A stretch of 36,716 bases of DNA from Mycoplasma collis ATCC 35278 (GTDB lineage Bacteria > Bacillota_I > Bacilli_A > Mycoplasmatales > Metamycoplasmataceae), in NCBI RefSeq assembly GCF_000701825.1, contig NZ_JNJY01000008.1, positions 1 to 36,716 on the forward strand. The letters run 5' to 3'. The notes beneath the pieces are model-generated. The model worked only from the letters and a program-made list of their open reading frames with translations. It did not search any database and was not told where the DNA came from. Every line of letters starts with the position of its first letter. Position 1 is the stretch's first letter. Made by a program: the position numbers and the translations under genes. Positions 1 to 9,695 of this stretch are shown piece by piece.

Positions 1-972
1 TTTAGGATTATTTTTATCATTATAATCGTTTGTTAATTGCACTTTTTCAGTTACAAAACAAATATTATCTGAAGAACAGAATTTTAAATCAACATATTTA
101 TCTCTAATTGCATTAGTTACAAATTTATCAAAATCTCAACTAAATTTAAATTGAGATGCTTGTTTATTATTAGGATCATATTCAGTTATAGTTGTATCAT
201 CTAATTTAAATTCAAAAGCTGGATTAAAGATAATTGATTTAGGAGGAACAACTAAAGTTCTATCAACACTATTAGCATTTTCTTTAACTAAATAATTTTG
301 ATCGTTATTTTGACTATCAAGATTTTCTAATTTAATATTTGTATTAGCTCTTACAGGTTTTGTTATAAATTTTAAATCAAATTTATAAGATAATCCTTCT
401 TCAATTACATTTTTAATAGTATCAACACTATTTAATCAATTTGTATCTTGAACTTCAACATTTAAATCAAATTCTGCAATAGCACTATTATTATCATTAT
501 TATCTAATGATAATGTAGTATCTTTTTCAAAACTATAAATTCTATTTTCACTAGATATAGTTAATGTTAATCTAACTTGTTGATCATTTTCTAAAATTTC
601 ATCAGGTGATGTAATTTTGAATTTTAATTTTACGCTATCTTCAGAAGCAGTTTTCTCTTCAACAACTATAGTTGTAACTTGTGGAGCAGTTTCAAAATCA
701 TTAACTTTATGTTTAGCATTATCACTAGATTTATTACTATTACAAATTAAATAATTTTGATTATTTAATTGATAATAAAACTTAAAGTCACTATATTTTC
801 TATTAGATACTAAATCATTGAAGATGATTGTAGTTGAATGCTCATTACTATTATTTGTTGTAATGTTAGCTATTTGGGAAGTTAATAGTTCGTTTGCAGC
901 TCTTGAGTGAGAAGCTGTATTTTGTTTAATTGTTCCAAGTAATTGAATTTGATCTTTAATGGCTATTAAATG
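1..972 (-). pseudogene. 5'-truncated repetitive surface protein fragment
   Basis: An uninterrupted minus-strand reading frame runs from 972 past the left window edge (at least 324 codons, one internal TGA read as Trp near 465). It has no ATG, GTG or TTG after the in-frame TAG at 973-975 until close to the edge, so no ordinary start exists. The protein is rich in Asn, Thr, Ser and Asp and seems to be built of repeated beta-rich units. Stretches such as IIFNDLVSNRKYSDFKF and VIEEGLSYKFDLKF look like successive Ig/fibronectin-like modules, as in the repeat (DUF1410-like) surface proteins of mycoplasmas. No signal peptide or lipobox is present in the visible part. A TATAAT on the minus strand (1040-1045) lies upstream, so the fragment sits behind a promoter but lacks a translation start. 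It could be a silent cassette or a decayed adhesin; the family is not firmly recognised. Confidence 0.55.
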
Positions 973-1039
973 CTAAATAAAAAGTGATTTCAAGGTACTA
1001 AAAACTCCCTAAAAAAGGCATTTTTCAATAAAATTAAAA

Positions 1040-1045
1040 ATTATA
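1040..1045 (-). promoter_or_regulatory. -10 box upstream of the truncated surface-protein frame
   Basis: TATAAT on the minus strand, about 65 bases before the open frame ending at 972. The leader between them contains an AGGGAG-like ribosome site and a TTG codon at 993-991. Translation from that TTG would stop after six codons at the TAG at 973-975. This is a plausible remnant of the original expression signals of the gene. Confidence 0.35.
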
Positions 1046-1199
1046 TAAACAACTTTTTGATGTTATAAAAATATCAAAACAAAAAATAAAAAAAATAAAA
1101 AGAATTTTATGTTTACAAAAACAACTTTGTTATGAAGTTATTTTTTTATCATTTTCATTTTTTTTGCCATGAATAAAGCATAAAATTCACTTTTTTTTG

Positions 1200-1205
1200 T
1201 ATAAT
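1200..1205 (+). promoter_or_regulatory. -10 box of the rsmD operon, possibly giving a leaderless mRNA
   Basis: A perfect TATAAT ends six bases before the ATG at 1212. Transcription normally starts about seven bases after the -10 box, which puts the first nucleotide at or next to the A of the start codon. There is no Shine-Dalgarno sequence. A leaderless message is therefore likely; such messages are known in mycoplasmas. Confidence 0.5.
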
Positions 1206-1211
1206 TTCAAA

Positions 1212-1757
1212 ATGTTAAGAATTATATCAGGGACTTTAAAAAATAGAATAATAAAAAAAGTAGATTTTTCAATTACTAGACCAACTAGCGATCGAATTAA
1301 AGAAGCTATTTTTTCTTCAATTCAATTTGATATTCCTGATTCAAAAGTTCTTGATCTTTTTTCAGGTTCAGGCTCAGTAGCTTTCGAATTTATTTCAAGA
1401 GGTTCACAATTGGTTGATGCTGTTGAAATTAATAATAAAGTTTTTAAACACTTACAAAAAAATAAAGATGATTTTAAAGTTAATAATTTAAATATTTATA
1501 ATTTAAATGCATTAAATTTTTTATCGCAAAATAAAAATTATCAATATGATTTTATTTTTTTAGATCCCCCTTATAAAGAAAAAGAATTACTTTTTAACTC
1601 AATAAAATTAATTTTAAAAAATAATTTATTAAAAAAAAGTGGAAAACTAATTATTGAAAGTGATTTTGAAATTTTATTAAATAATTTTGAAGAACTTGTT
1701 TTAATCAAACAAAAAAAATATACAAAAACTAAAATTTCTTTTTTAAAACATATTTAA
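1212..1757 (+). CDS. rsmD: 16S rRNA (guanine-N2) methyltransferase RsmD
   Basis: Makes the m2G966 (E. coli numbering) modification in 16S rRNA of the assembling 30S subunit, using S-adenosylmethionine. The 181-residue product opens with the family's MLRIISGTLKNRII (canonical MRIISG-x-KGR) and TRPTSDRIKEAIF. The SAM-binding VLDLFSGSGSVAFE follows, and then the catalytic DPPY motif of N2-guanine methyltransferases (IFLDPPYKE). The TTG codon at 1197 could extend the frame by five residues but lies inside the -10 region, so ATG 1212 is chosen. Length is normal for RsmD. It is the first gene of a compact operon, with gmk beginning about ten bases after its stop. Confidence 0.92.
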   Translation: MLRIISGTLKNRIIKKVDFSITRPTSDRIKEAIFSSIQFDIPDSKVLDLFSGSGSVAFEFISRGSQLVDAVEINNKVFKHLQKNKDDFKVNNLNIYNLNALNFLSQNKNYQYDFIFLDPPYKEKELLFNSIKLILKNNLLKKSGKLIIESDFEILLNNFEELVLIKQKKYTKTKISFLKHI

Positions 1758-1768
1758 GGATGGAGCGA

Positions 1769-2362
1769 ATGAAAAAACAAAATAATAAAATTATAATTTT
1801 AGTTGGCCCTTCAGGTGTAGGTAAAGGTTCGATTGAAAAAATATTATTCACTTTTAAAGAATTAAAATTAAAATTAGCTTGTTCTGCCACAACAAGAGAA
1901 CCTAGAAATGGTGAAAAAGATGGTTTTCATTATTATTTTATTTCAAAAGATGAATTTGAACAAAAAATTAAAAATAATGAATTTATTGAGTGGAATTTAC
2001 ACTTCGACAATTATTATGGTTCTCTTTTTAGCGAAATAGAAAAAATAAAAAATGAAGGATTTAACCCAATTTTAGAAATTGAAACATTTGGCGCACTTAA
2101 AATTTTCGATTTTTTTCAAAAATTAAACAGAAAAAGTGAATTAATTCCCATTTTTATTAAACCACCTTCAATTAAAGAGTTGAAAAAAAGAATAAATGAA
2201 AGAGGTACAGAAGATAAAGTTCAAATTGAAAAAAGAGTTCAAAAAGCTAAAGATGAATTAAAACAAAGAAAATATTTCCCATATATTATCAAAAATGATG
2301 ATTTATATAAAGCAGCGGAAGAAATCAAAAATATAATTTTAGGAGAATTAAATGAAGTTTAA
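1769..2362 (+). CDS. gmk: Guanylate kinase
   Basis: Phosphorylates GMP to GDP with ATP in cytoplasmic purine nucleotide salvage, an essential step in mycoplasmas. The 197-residue protein starts with the P-loop IILVGPSGVGKGS. The GMP-binding segment follows (SATTREPRNGEKDGFHYYF, with the conserved TTR-P-R-GE-DG-Y/F pattern), and then the lid region KKRINERG. The start is a choice between ATG 1760 and ATG 1769. AAGGA at 1757-1761 touches the first ATG but lies at normal distance from the second, so 1769 is preferred. The 3' end overlaps the following phosphatase gene by 11 bases, so the two are probably translationally coupled. Confidence 0.93.
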   Translation: MKKQNNKIIILVGPSGVGKGSIEKILFTFKELKLKLACSATTREPRNGEKDGFHYYFISKDEFEQKIKNNEFIEWNLHFDNYYGSLFSEIEKIKNEGFNPILEIETFGALKIFDFFQKLNRKSELIPIFIKPPSIKELKKRINERGTEDKVQIEKRVQKAKDELKQRKYFPYIIKNDDLYKAAEEIKNIILGELNEV

Positions 2363-3086
2363 AGCTTATTCTGAAAAAGGTGAAAGAAACGAAAATCAAG
2401 ACAAAAGTGAAATATTCGAAACAGAAAATAATATTTTAATGATTTTATGCGATGGAATGGGTGGACATTTTGGTGGTCAAAAAGCATCTGATATTGCAAT
2501 AAATGAATTTAAAAAAACTTTTTTTGACAATATTATTCCACCAGCTGATGAAAACGAAGTAAAAAAATGGTTTACTAATAATATTTCTAATGTTACTAGT
2601 GCAATGATAGAATTTGCAAAAAAACATCCTAATTATCATGATATGGGGACCACATTAGTATCAATTTTAATTTATAAAAAAGAGAAAAAAGCTTACATTG
2701 CAAATGTAGGTGATTCAAGAGCTTATTGTGTAGATGATACACTCATTCAATTAACTACTGATCAAAATTATTTAAATCATTTAATTAAAAAAGAAAATTA
2801 TGATTTTGAAACAGCTTCCAAAATTAAAGGCGCTCATTATTTAATGTCTTCTTTAGGTCCTGATAAAAAATTAGAATTAGAATTTTTAACAATTGATAAT
2901 ATTGATGATTATAAATATTTTTTATTAACTTCTGATGGAATTCATGATTTTATAAACTATAATGAGTTTGAAGCGCTTTTAATTTCTAGCGGTTTTAGTC
3001 TTAAAAAACAATGCGAAAAAATTGTTGAAAAAGCACTAAAAAGCAATTCTAATGATAATTTAACAATAGCACTTTTAAGGTTGTAA
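2352..3086 (+). CDS. stp: PP2C-family serine/threonine protein phosphatase
   Basis: Metal-dependent (PPM) phosphatase that reverses the action of the neighbouring Ser/Thr kinase. All metal-binding motifs are visible in its 244 residues. These are NENQD at 13-17, ILCDGMGGH around 32-39, GDSRAY in the middle, TSDGIHDF and SNDNLT near the C-terminus. No membrane segment or signal peptide is seen, so it should be cytoplasmic. An AGGAG at 2341-2345 precedes the ATG, which lies within the end of gmk. The kinase begins one base after the stop. The phosphatase-kinase pair upstream of rsgA and rpe is a conserved Firmicute/mollicute arrangement. Confidence 0.92.
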   Translation: MKFKAYSEKGERNENQDKSEIFETENNILMILCDGMGGHFGGQKASDIAINEFKKTFFDNIIPPADENEVKKWFTNNISNVTSAMIEFAKKHPNYHDMGTTLVSILIYKKEKKAYIANVGDSRAYCVDDTLIQLTTDQNYLNHLIKKENYDFETASKIKGAHYLMSSLGPDKKLELEFLTIDNIDDYKYFLLTSDGIHDFINYNEFEALLISSGFSLKKQCEKIVEKALKSNSNDNLTIALLRL

Positions 3087-3087
3087 A

Positions 3088-4089
3088 ATGTTAATTAATA
3101 AAGCAGTTAAATTAAATGAAAAATACCAAATTATAACTTTAATAGCTAAAGGTGGAATGGCGAATATTTATTATGCCATTAGAAAAAGCGATAATCTATC
3201 TTGCGCTATTAAAGTTATAAAATTAAATTCTCCAGATAAAAAAAATTTAATTAAAAGATTTTTAGAAGAAATAAGAATTCATTCTAAAATTAAATCTACT
3301 TATGTGGCTGAAATTTACGAAACTTTTTCAGATAGCGAAAATGATGAATATTGAATTGCAATGGAATATGTTGAAGGCGTAACATTAAAAAATAAAATTG
3401 ATGAAGCAGGAAGTTTGCCGCAAGAAGAAGTTGTTGAATATGCAAAACAAATTGCATTAGGTCTTAAATCTATTCATGATCATAATATTAGTCATCGCGA
3501 TATTAAAGATACTAATATTATGATTACTAATTTAAATGAAATAAAAATAGTTGATTTAGGAATAGCGATCGACGATCGAACTAAAAGAATAACAGCAGAA
3601 CAAAAAGTAGTTGGAAGTCCACATTATGTGCCAGGTGAAATTTCAATTTATAAAAAAGAGAAATCAGCAATTAAAATTGATATTTATTCATTAGGAATAA
3701 GCATTTATCAAATGCTACTTGGACGTGTACCTTTTGAAGGGGCAAATTTTATTGAAATTCTTGATAAACATAGAAATAATCCTGTTCCAAGAATAAAGAG
3801 TTTAAAACCTACCACTTCTAATGGATTAATCAATGTTATATTAAAAGCATTAGCTAAAAATCCTAAAGACCGTTACAACAATATGAAAGAATTCTATAAT
3901 GATCTAAACACTTGTTTAGAACCAAGTCGTTGAAATGAAGAAGAAATTTCATTTAAAGAAAAAAAGACAAAAAGCTTAAAAAATATTTTTAGCTCTAAAA
4001 AATGATTGATCTTTTTAATTGTTTCTTTTTTTATTTTCATCTTACTGATTGCAATCATAATTTATTTATTGATAAATGTAGGTAATTAA
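3088..4089 (+). CDS. prkC: PrkC/PknB-type serine/threonine protein kinase
   Basis: Eukaryotic-like (Hanks) protein kinase of 333 residues. Visible elements are the Gly-rich loop IAKGGMANIYYA (19-30), the ATP-anchoring Lys42 in CAIKV, and the catalytic loop HRDIKDTN with Asp138. The metal-binding Asp is in DLG (about 156), where DFG is usual. The activation segment ends GSPHYVPGE, where APE is usual. A juxtamembrane basic stretch is followed by one membrane helix at about 308-331. The protein stops only a few residues after the helix, so the extracellular PASTA repeats of B. subtilis PrkC are absent, in keeping with a wall-less cell. TGA-encoded Trp occurs at three places. The stop codon overlaps the rsgA start (TAATG). 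Confidence 0.92.
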
Positions 4090-4952
4090 TGAAAGGTCAA
4101 ATTATCCGTGTTTTAGCTGGTTTTTATGATGTTGTAGATGAAAATAATAAAGAATATAGATTAAGAGGAAGTGGAAAATTAAGACAAAATGGTCTCTCTC
4201 CTGTTGTGGGTGATTATGTTGAATTTTCTAGTGAAGGTTTTGTAAATTTTGTTTATGAAAGAAAAAATTTTTTTATAAGACCAAAAATAGCTAACATTGA
4301 TCAAGCAGTAATTGTAATGTCAATAGAGCAACCTACATTTTCAAGTTTGCTTTTAGATAAATTTTTATTAGTAGCTGAAGCAAAAAAAATTAAACCAATT
4401 ATTTTAATTACTAAAATTGATTTAAATAATAAATATAAAGAAATTTTAATTGATTATTTAAAAATGAATTATGAAATTTATTTTTTAGATAATAAAAATA
4501 AAGATTTTAATATCTTAAAAAAATTAAAAGCAATTTTTAAAAATAAACTTAGTGTTTTTATGGGTCAAACAGGTGTTGGTAAAACAACAATAATTAATCT
4601 ATTATCAAATCAAGATTATGAAACTAACGAAATATCTTTTGCTTTAAATAGAGGTAAACATACAACAAGATTGGTGCAAATAATTAACTGAAATGAAGGA
4701 AAAATTGTTGATACACCAGGATTTTCGCTTTTTGATATTAATTTAGATAAAAATGAAATAGCTAAAGGATTTGCAATTTTTCAAGATAAATATGTTAAAT
4801 GTAAATTTCGTACATGTTTACACTACAAAGAAAATTTAAATGATTGTATGGTGAAACAAACAACAAAACAAAACATCATTCCCGAACAAAGATATAAAAA
4901 TTATTTAATTTTTTTAAAAAAAATTTTAGGAGAAATAGATGAAAAAAATTAG
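4089..4952 (+). CDS. rsgA: Small ribosomal subunit biogenesis GTPase RsgA
   Basis: Circularly permuted GTPase that tests and releases late-assembling 30S subunits. The 287-residue protein has an N-terminal OB-fold region (about 1-65) and then the permuted G motifs: ILITKIDL (G4) first, then GQTGVGKTT (G1), the RGKHTTR switch and DTPGF (G3). The C-terminal zinc module follows the C-x4-C-x-H-x6-C pattern (CKFRTCLHYKENLNDC). The ATG shares its A with the kinase stop codon. The 3' end overlaps rpe by 14 bases. Order and overlaps indicate co-transcription with stp and prkC. Confidence 0.95.
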
Positions 4953-5586
4953 CCCATCATTATTAAGTGTAAAAAAAGATGAAAGAATAAAAATGGCTAA
5001 CACACTAATTCAAAATAATATAGATTGAATCCATTATGATTATATGGATACAAAATTTGTTCCTAATTATGCAATTAGTGTTGAAGAAATCATTGATATA
5101 AAAAAAAATAGCCCAAGCCATACTATGGATATCCATATTATGGCTTTTAATCCTGAAGAAATAATTAAAAAAATTGTTAATGTAGTAGATTATGCAACTA
5201 TTCACTATGAAGCATTTGAAAATGAAAAAGAAATTTTTAATTTAATTGATAAATATAAACCCAAAGTTAAAATAGGTCTATCAATTAAACCTGAAACAGA
5301 ATTTGAAAAAATAATCCCTTTTTTAAATAAAATTGATCTACTTTTAATTATGTCAGTTAGCCCTGGGGCTGGCGGTCAAAGTTTTATAGTTGAATCATTA
5401 AAAAAAATTGAAAAAGCTAGAGATTATATTAAAAAAAATAATTTAAATATTATAATTCAGGTAGATGGTGGAATAAATGATAAAACTGCTAAAAAGTGTT
5501 TTATAGCTGGAGCTGATGTTTTAGTATCTGGTTCATATTTAACAATTGATTTTAGTGTTTTAAAATTAAATAAACTATTAGAATAA
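4939..5586 (+). CDS. rpe: Ribulose-phosphate 3-epimerase
   Basis: Interconverts ribulose 5-phosphate and xylulose 5-phosphate in the pentose phosphate pathway. The 215-residue TIM-barrel protein begins KKISPSLLS. It has IHYDYMDTKFVPN (metal and substrate site, canonical H-D-MD-FVPN), MDIHIMAFNPE, MSVSPGAGGQSF (phosphate-binding loop and lid) and QVDGGIN. The start ATG 4939 lies inside the end of rsgA behind an AGGAG at 4928-4932, so coupling is likely. The frame contains one TGA-coded Trp. Antisense open frames inside it are coincidental. Confidence 0.93.
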
Positions 5587-5595
5587 GGTGGTTTT

Positions 5596-7125
5596 ATGTT
5601 GGAATTTGGAACAGCAGGAATGCGTGGTATTTTAGGTGATGGTATTGATAAATTGAATGAAAAGCATGTTTATCGTGTTGTAAATGGCTTTGCATTATAT
5701 TTATTAAAAAAATTTCCTAATATAAAAAAAGAAGGTATTGTTTTAGCTAGGGATAATAGAAAAAAATCATGAATTTTCTTAAAATTGGCAGCTAACATTT
5801 TAACTAAAAAATATAAAATAAAAATTTATACAACTAAAGAAATTTTAGCTACTCCAGTTTTAAGTTTTGCCATAAAAAGATTAAAAGCTAAGGCAGGAAT
5901 AAATTTTACAGCTTCTCATAATCCTAAAGAGTATAATGGGATTAAAATTTATAATCATTTAGGCGCGCAATGTTTACCTGATGAAGTAAATGATATTTTA
6001 AAATTTATTAAACCTTACCAAGCTATAAAACAAAAAATTACTAATAAAAAATTAAATTTCAATAAAAAAAATATTAATATAAATTTTATTGAAAATGAGT
6101 ATATTAATAACTTAAAAAAACTTCAAATTAGTAATAATAGCTTTAAAAACAAAGCTAAATTTGTTTATTCTCCATTGCATGGTACTGGTTCTAAAATTAT
6201 GAAAAATTTTTTTAAACAATCAGATGTTGAAGTACATTATGTAGAAAAAGAGATGAAAAATTCATCTAATTTTCATTATGCAAACAAACCAAATCCTGAA
6301 GAAATAAGTGCTTATAGCAATACTATTAAATTAATGTCAGAAAAAAGAATTAAATATGGAATTATTAGTGATCCTGATTCTGATAGAGTAGGTTTAGTCG
6401 AAAATCTAGGAGAAATTAATCATTATTTTACAGGTAATGAGCTTGCTACAATTATTTTCAATTACTTAATTGAAAATAAATATATTAATGAAAATAATGG
6501 ACTCTTAATTTATTCATTTGTATCAAGTAATTTAAATCATATAATAGCTCAAGAAAATAAAATTAATGTTGAAATTACACCAACAGGCTTTAAATGAATG
6601 TCTCCTTTAATTGAAAAATATAAACAAACAAATAAAGAATTAAAACTTTTTGCTTTTGAAGAGAGTTATGGTTCTTTAATTGATTATAATTTATCATATG
6701 ATAAAGATGCTTTTCAATCAATTAGAATTTTGATTGAAATATTACAAAACGAAAAAGAAAATTTTTCATTTTTTAATCAACTTCAACAAATTTATCAAAA
6801 ATACGGTTATGTAAAAAGCAAAATTAATTCAATTATTTTTGATACTCAAAATAAAAAATTATTATATAGTTATTTTGAAAAATTTCTTAAAATTAATTTT
6901 GAATTAGAAGTTAAAGAAATAATTGATTATAGAAATGGATATAAAGATATAAAACCTGAAAATATGATTCAAATTCATTTTATAAATAAATCCTGAATTA
7001 GTTTAAGACCATCAGGAACTGAAAACAAAATTAAAGTTTATTTATTTTCGATTGATAAAAATGAGCAAAAAGCTGAAGAGAATTTAAAAATTTTGGATAA
7101 AAAAATTAAACAACTTTTTAATTAA
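5596..7125 (+). CDS. Phosphoglucomutase/phosphomannomutase family protein
   Basis: Alpha-D-phosphohexomutase that interconverts hexose 1- and 6-phosphates, here most likely supplying sugar 1-phosphates for glycolipid synthesis. All four family signatures are present in its 509 residues. They are the phosphoserine loop TASHNPKEYNG, the metal loop ISDPDSDRVG, the sugar-binding loop FAFEESYGS, and the phosphate-binding RPSGTENKIK near the C-terminus. The protein starts MLEFGTAGMRGILG, directly at the conserved N-terminal motif. Relatives usually have several dozen residues before it, so the N-terminus is short. The only good start is ATG 5596, behind AAGGTGG and ten bases after the rpe stop. It is probably the last gene of the operon. 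Confidence 0.88.
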
Positions 7126-7165
7126 AATTAACTTTAATAATTTAAATTAACATAGGTGTAAGTAA

Positions 7166-8752
7166 TTGTGAAAAAATAACAAAGAAAAAGAAATTCTTGA
7201 TTTTTTAAAAAATAACAAAAATTATACAGAGTTAAAAAAAGTAGAAGATTATGAAACGGAATTTAAGTTTGATATTCCTGAAGATATAAATGAATTTAAA
7301 GCTGAGATTTCTACTTTTTTAAATAGTAATGGCGGGAAAATTTTTTTAGGTGTTGAAGATAAAAGTCAAAGAATCTATTATGATTGAATAGATTTGCACA
7401 AAAAAAGTTGAAATGATACTATTACTAACTTAATCGATAATGCCTTCACTCCTAATGTGAGGCATTTAATTAAATGTTATCCTAATATTTATCCTTTTAC
7501 TATTGAAATTTCCGAAGGTGATTCAAAGCCTTATTCTTTTCGTCAAAATAGTAAAAACAATAATGAAATTGCTTATTTAAGGGTTGGTTCATCAAAAAGA
7601 AAATGCACAACTTTGGATCTTTTGAAAATGAATAAATCAACTAAAAGTTATGAATTTGAAAATTGAAAATCAGAAAATCAAAATCTCACTTTTGAATATT
7701 TGAAAATAAAATTAATGACAAAAAATTTAAATTTTGATTTAAATTTTTTGTCATTTTTGATCAATAATAATTTTTTCAATAATGCAGCTTTATTATTTAG
7801 CGATCAAAATCCTTGAATTAGTAAATTGTTAGTGTTAGAAAAATCAAATATAAATCAATTTTATGATAAAAAAGAATTTAAAGGTTCAATCATTGAACAA
7901 ATAGATTCACTTTTAAAAAAAATTGATTTATTTAACCCTAAAAAAATTATTTTTAATGGTTCAGGTCAAAGAACAGAAATTCAAAGCTTTCCTAAAGAGG
8001 CGATAAGAGAAACTTTATTAAATGCTTTTTGTCATAGAGATTGAACATTAGATGAAGAAATAAAAATAGAAATTTTTGAAGATAAAATTAATTTTTTTTC
8101 TCCTGGAGGTTTAATTAATGGTTTGACTTTAGAAAAAATTAAATATGGAATGAATTCTAAAAGAAATAAAACTATAGTTAGAATTTTAGATAAATTAAAT
8201 TATATTGAAAATTATGGTACAGGAGTTAGAAAAATATTTTTTTCTTATGAAGATAATGAGAAAAAACCGATTTTTTTTATTTCAAGCACGGGAATTATCG
8301 TAACTTTATTTAATAAAAATTTTAATTATTTAAATAACAATAGTTTTGAAACTAATTTTTATTCTAATAAAACAAATTTTGTTATAAATGAAACCAATAA
8401 TATCAAAAATAAATTAAATGATACCGATTTTATTCCTAATGATACCGATTCTGCTGTAAATGATACCAATAATGATACCGATAATATCAAAAATCAATTA
8501 AATGATACCGATAATTTTGATAAAAATGTTTTATATAAATTAAATAATAAAATTTTTTATATTTTAAATGAAAGGCAAAAAGATATATTATTATTAATTT
8601 ATAAAGACCCTAAAATAAGCATAAAAAAAATGATGGAAAAATTAAATATTTCAATAATTACAATTAAAAGAGAAATAAAAATTTTAAAAGATTTTAATAT
8701 TATTAAATATATAGGCACTAAAAATGGTTATTGAAAAATAAATTTTAACTAA
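7166..8752 (+). CDS. Schlafen/AlbA_2-type ATP-binding transcriptional regulator
   Basis: Putative DNA-binding regulator of 528 residues. The N-terminal part carries the Schlafen AlbA_2 signature (YETEFKFDIP, then FKAEISTFLNSNGGKIFLGV). The middle carries the HATPase_c_4-like region typical of these 'RecG-like' regulators (AIRETLLNAFCHRDW, then ENYGTGVRKIF). A low-complexity linker with five NDTD/NDTN units separates this from a C-terminal winged helix (about 470-528, KISIKKMMEKLNISIITIKREIKIL). The start is TTG 7166 behind AGGTG, with TGA (Trp) as the second codon; no upstream alternative exists because TAA occurs at 7163. It stands alone between the pgm operon and a terminator, and its target is unknown. 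Confidence 0.75.
8417..8512 (+). repeat. In-frame AATGATACCGAT repeats in the regulator linker
   Basis: Four exact copies of AATGATACCGAT (starting 8417, 8438, 8471, 8501) and one variant ending CAAT (8459) encode NDTD/NDTN. The spacing is 21, 21, 12 and 30 bases, always a multiple of three, so gain or loss of units would keep the frame. ACC codons are otherwise scarce in this AT-rich DNA. Confidence 0.8.
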
Positions 8753-8833
8753 TTTTAAACTTTATTTAATGTAAAATTTTAAAATAAAAGTGCAAACACA
8801 AAAGTATTGCACTTAAAAGTTTATTTCAGGAAT

Positions 8834-8861
8834 ACAAGCCAAATTATAGCTTGTGTTTTTT
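8834..8861 (+). terminator. Rho-independent terminator after the AlbA-type regulator
   Basis: CAAGC, a nine-base AT-rich loop and GCTTG are followed by TGTTTTTT. A second small stem (GTGCAA...TTGCAC) lies just upstream at about 8791-8814. It separates the plus-strand regulator from the convergent minus-strand lipoprotein gene. Confidence 0.6.
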
Positions 8862-8897
8862 AAATAAAAAAATCAAATAATTAATGTTTTTTATTTA

Positions 8898-9695
8898 TTA
8901 AAATTTTAAATTATGTTTTTTAACTAATTTTAAAATTTTTTCAATCAATTCATCATGTTCTTGATCTGAAGAAATTTGCTTATCAGTTATTGTATATTTC
9001 TTAGAAAAAGGCATAAAACCGTAAAGATCTCATTTTTCAATTGCAAGAATTGGCTGATTATATTCTAATTTTATATGACTTCTTGGATGAATATCGAAAT
9101 ATTTAATATCGATCAATTTTTCATCATCATTTTTTTCGATAAACATAAATCTTTGTTTTTCCAATATTTTTGTTCGATAAAGAAAAATATTGTTATTTTT
9201 AAAAAAATTATTTAATTTCTCTGATGCGATTCCTTGATTATTTAAAATATCATTTTTATTTCAAAAATTAAAGATTTTACTTTTTTTAGAAAAATAATTA
9301 TTTTTAATGAGGTTAAAAAGTATTTTTCCATTTTTTCCAAAAATTCTTTCAAATTCTTCAACCGTACTTATTATTTTTGAAATTTTAAGAAAAGAGTTAG
9401 TTCCTTTTTTTTCGTTAAATATTTTTTCATAAACTTCATCTTCGAACATATTATTTTTTCTTTCATCTTCTGATATTAATTCATTGTAAAGTAGATAAAA
9501 AACAAAATTATCTTCATCACTTTTATCAATTCAAGAATTTATTTTACTAATTTCAATTCTTCCTTCTTCATATAAATCTTTTGTATTTCTAAAAAATTTT
9601 TGATTATACAATCAAGAACAAGAGCTTAAACTAAAAATACTACAAAGTCCTAATAATGATAATAATTTGAGTAAAAGTTTTTTAATTTTTAACAT
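8898..9695 (-). CDS. S8-peptidase-associated lipoprotein, copy A (intact)
   Basis: A 265-residue predicted lipoprotein of unknown function. The signal peptide is Lys-rich and then hydrophobic, ending in the lipobox FSLSSC with Cys26 as the lipidation site, so the mature protein should sit on the outer face of the membrane. The rest is charged and lacks any motif I recognise. Its ATG overlaps the stop of the upstream subtilisin-like peptidase gene by 14 bases, so the two are coupled. Three relatives lie in the window: a decayed close copy at 11947-12752, and two more distant ones at 34863-35634 and 35697-36451. All follow an S8 peptidase 3' end. The constant pairing suggests a joint role, for example anchoring, inhibition or substrate capture; this is inference. 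Confidence 0.7.

Noticed and set aside
1197..1211. TTG start giving rsmD five more residues
   Set aside because: The codons overlap the -10 box TATAAT, and the family N-terminus begins at the ATG at 1212.
5005..5205. Minus-strand open frame inside rpe
   Set aside because: It is antisense to a conserved gene and has no start signals.
8417..8512. CRISPR-like repeat
   Set aside because: Units are 12 bases with uneven coding spacers of the same type and lie in frame inside a gene; there are no cas genes.
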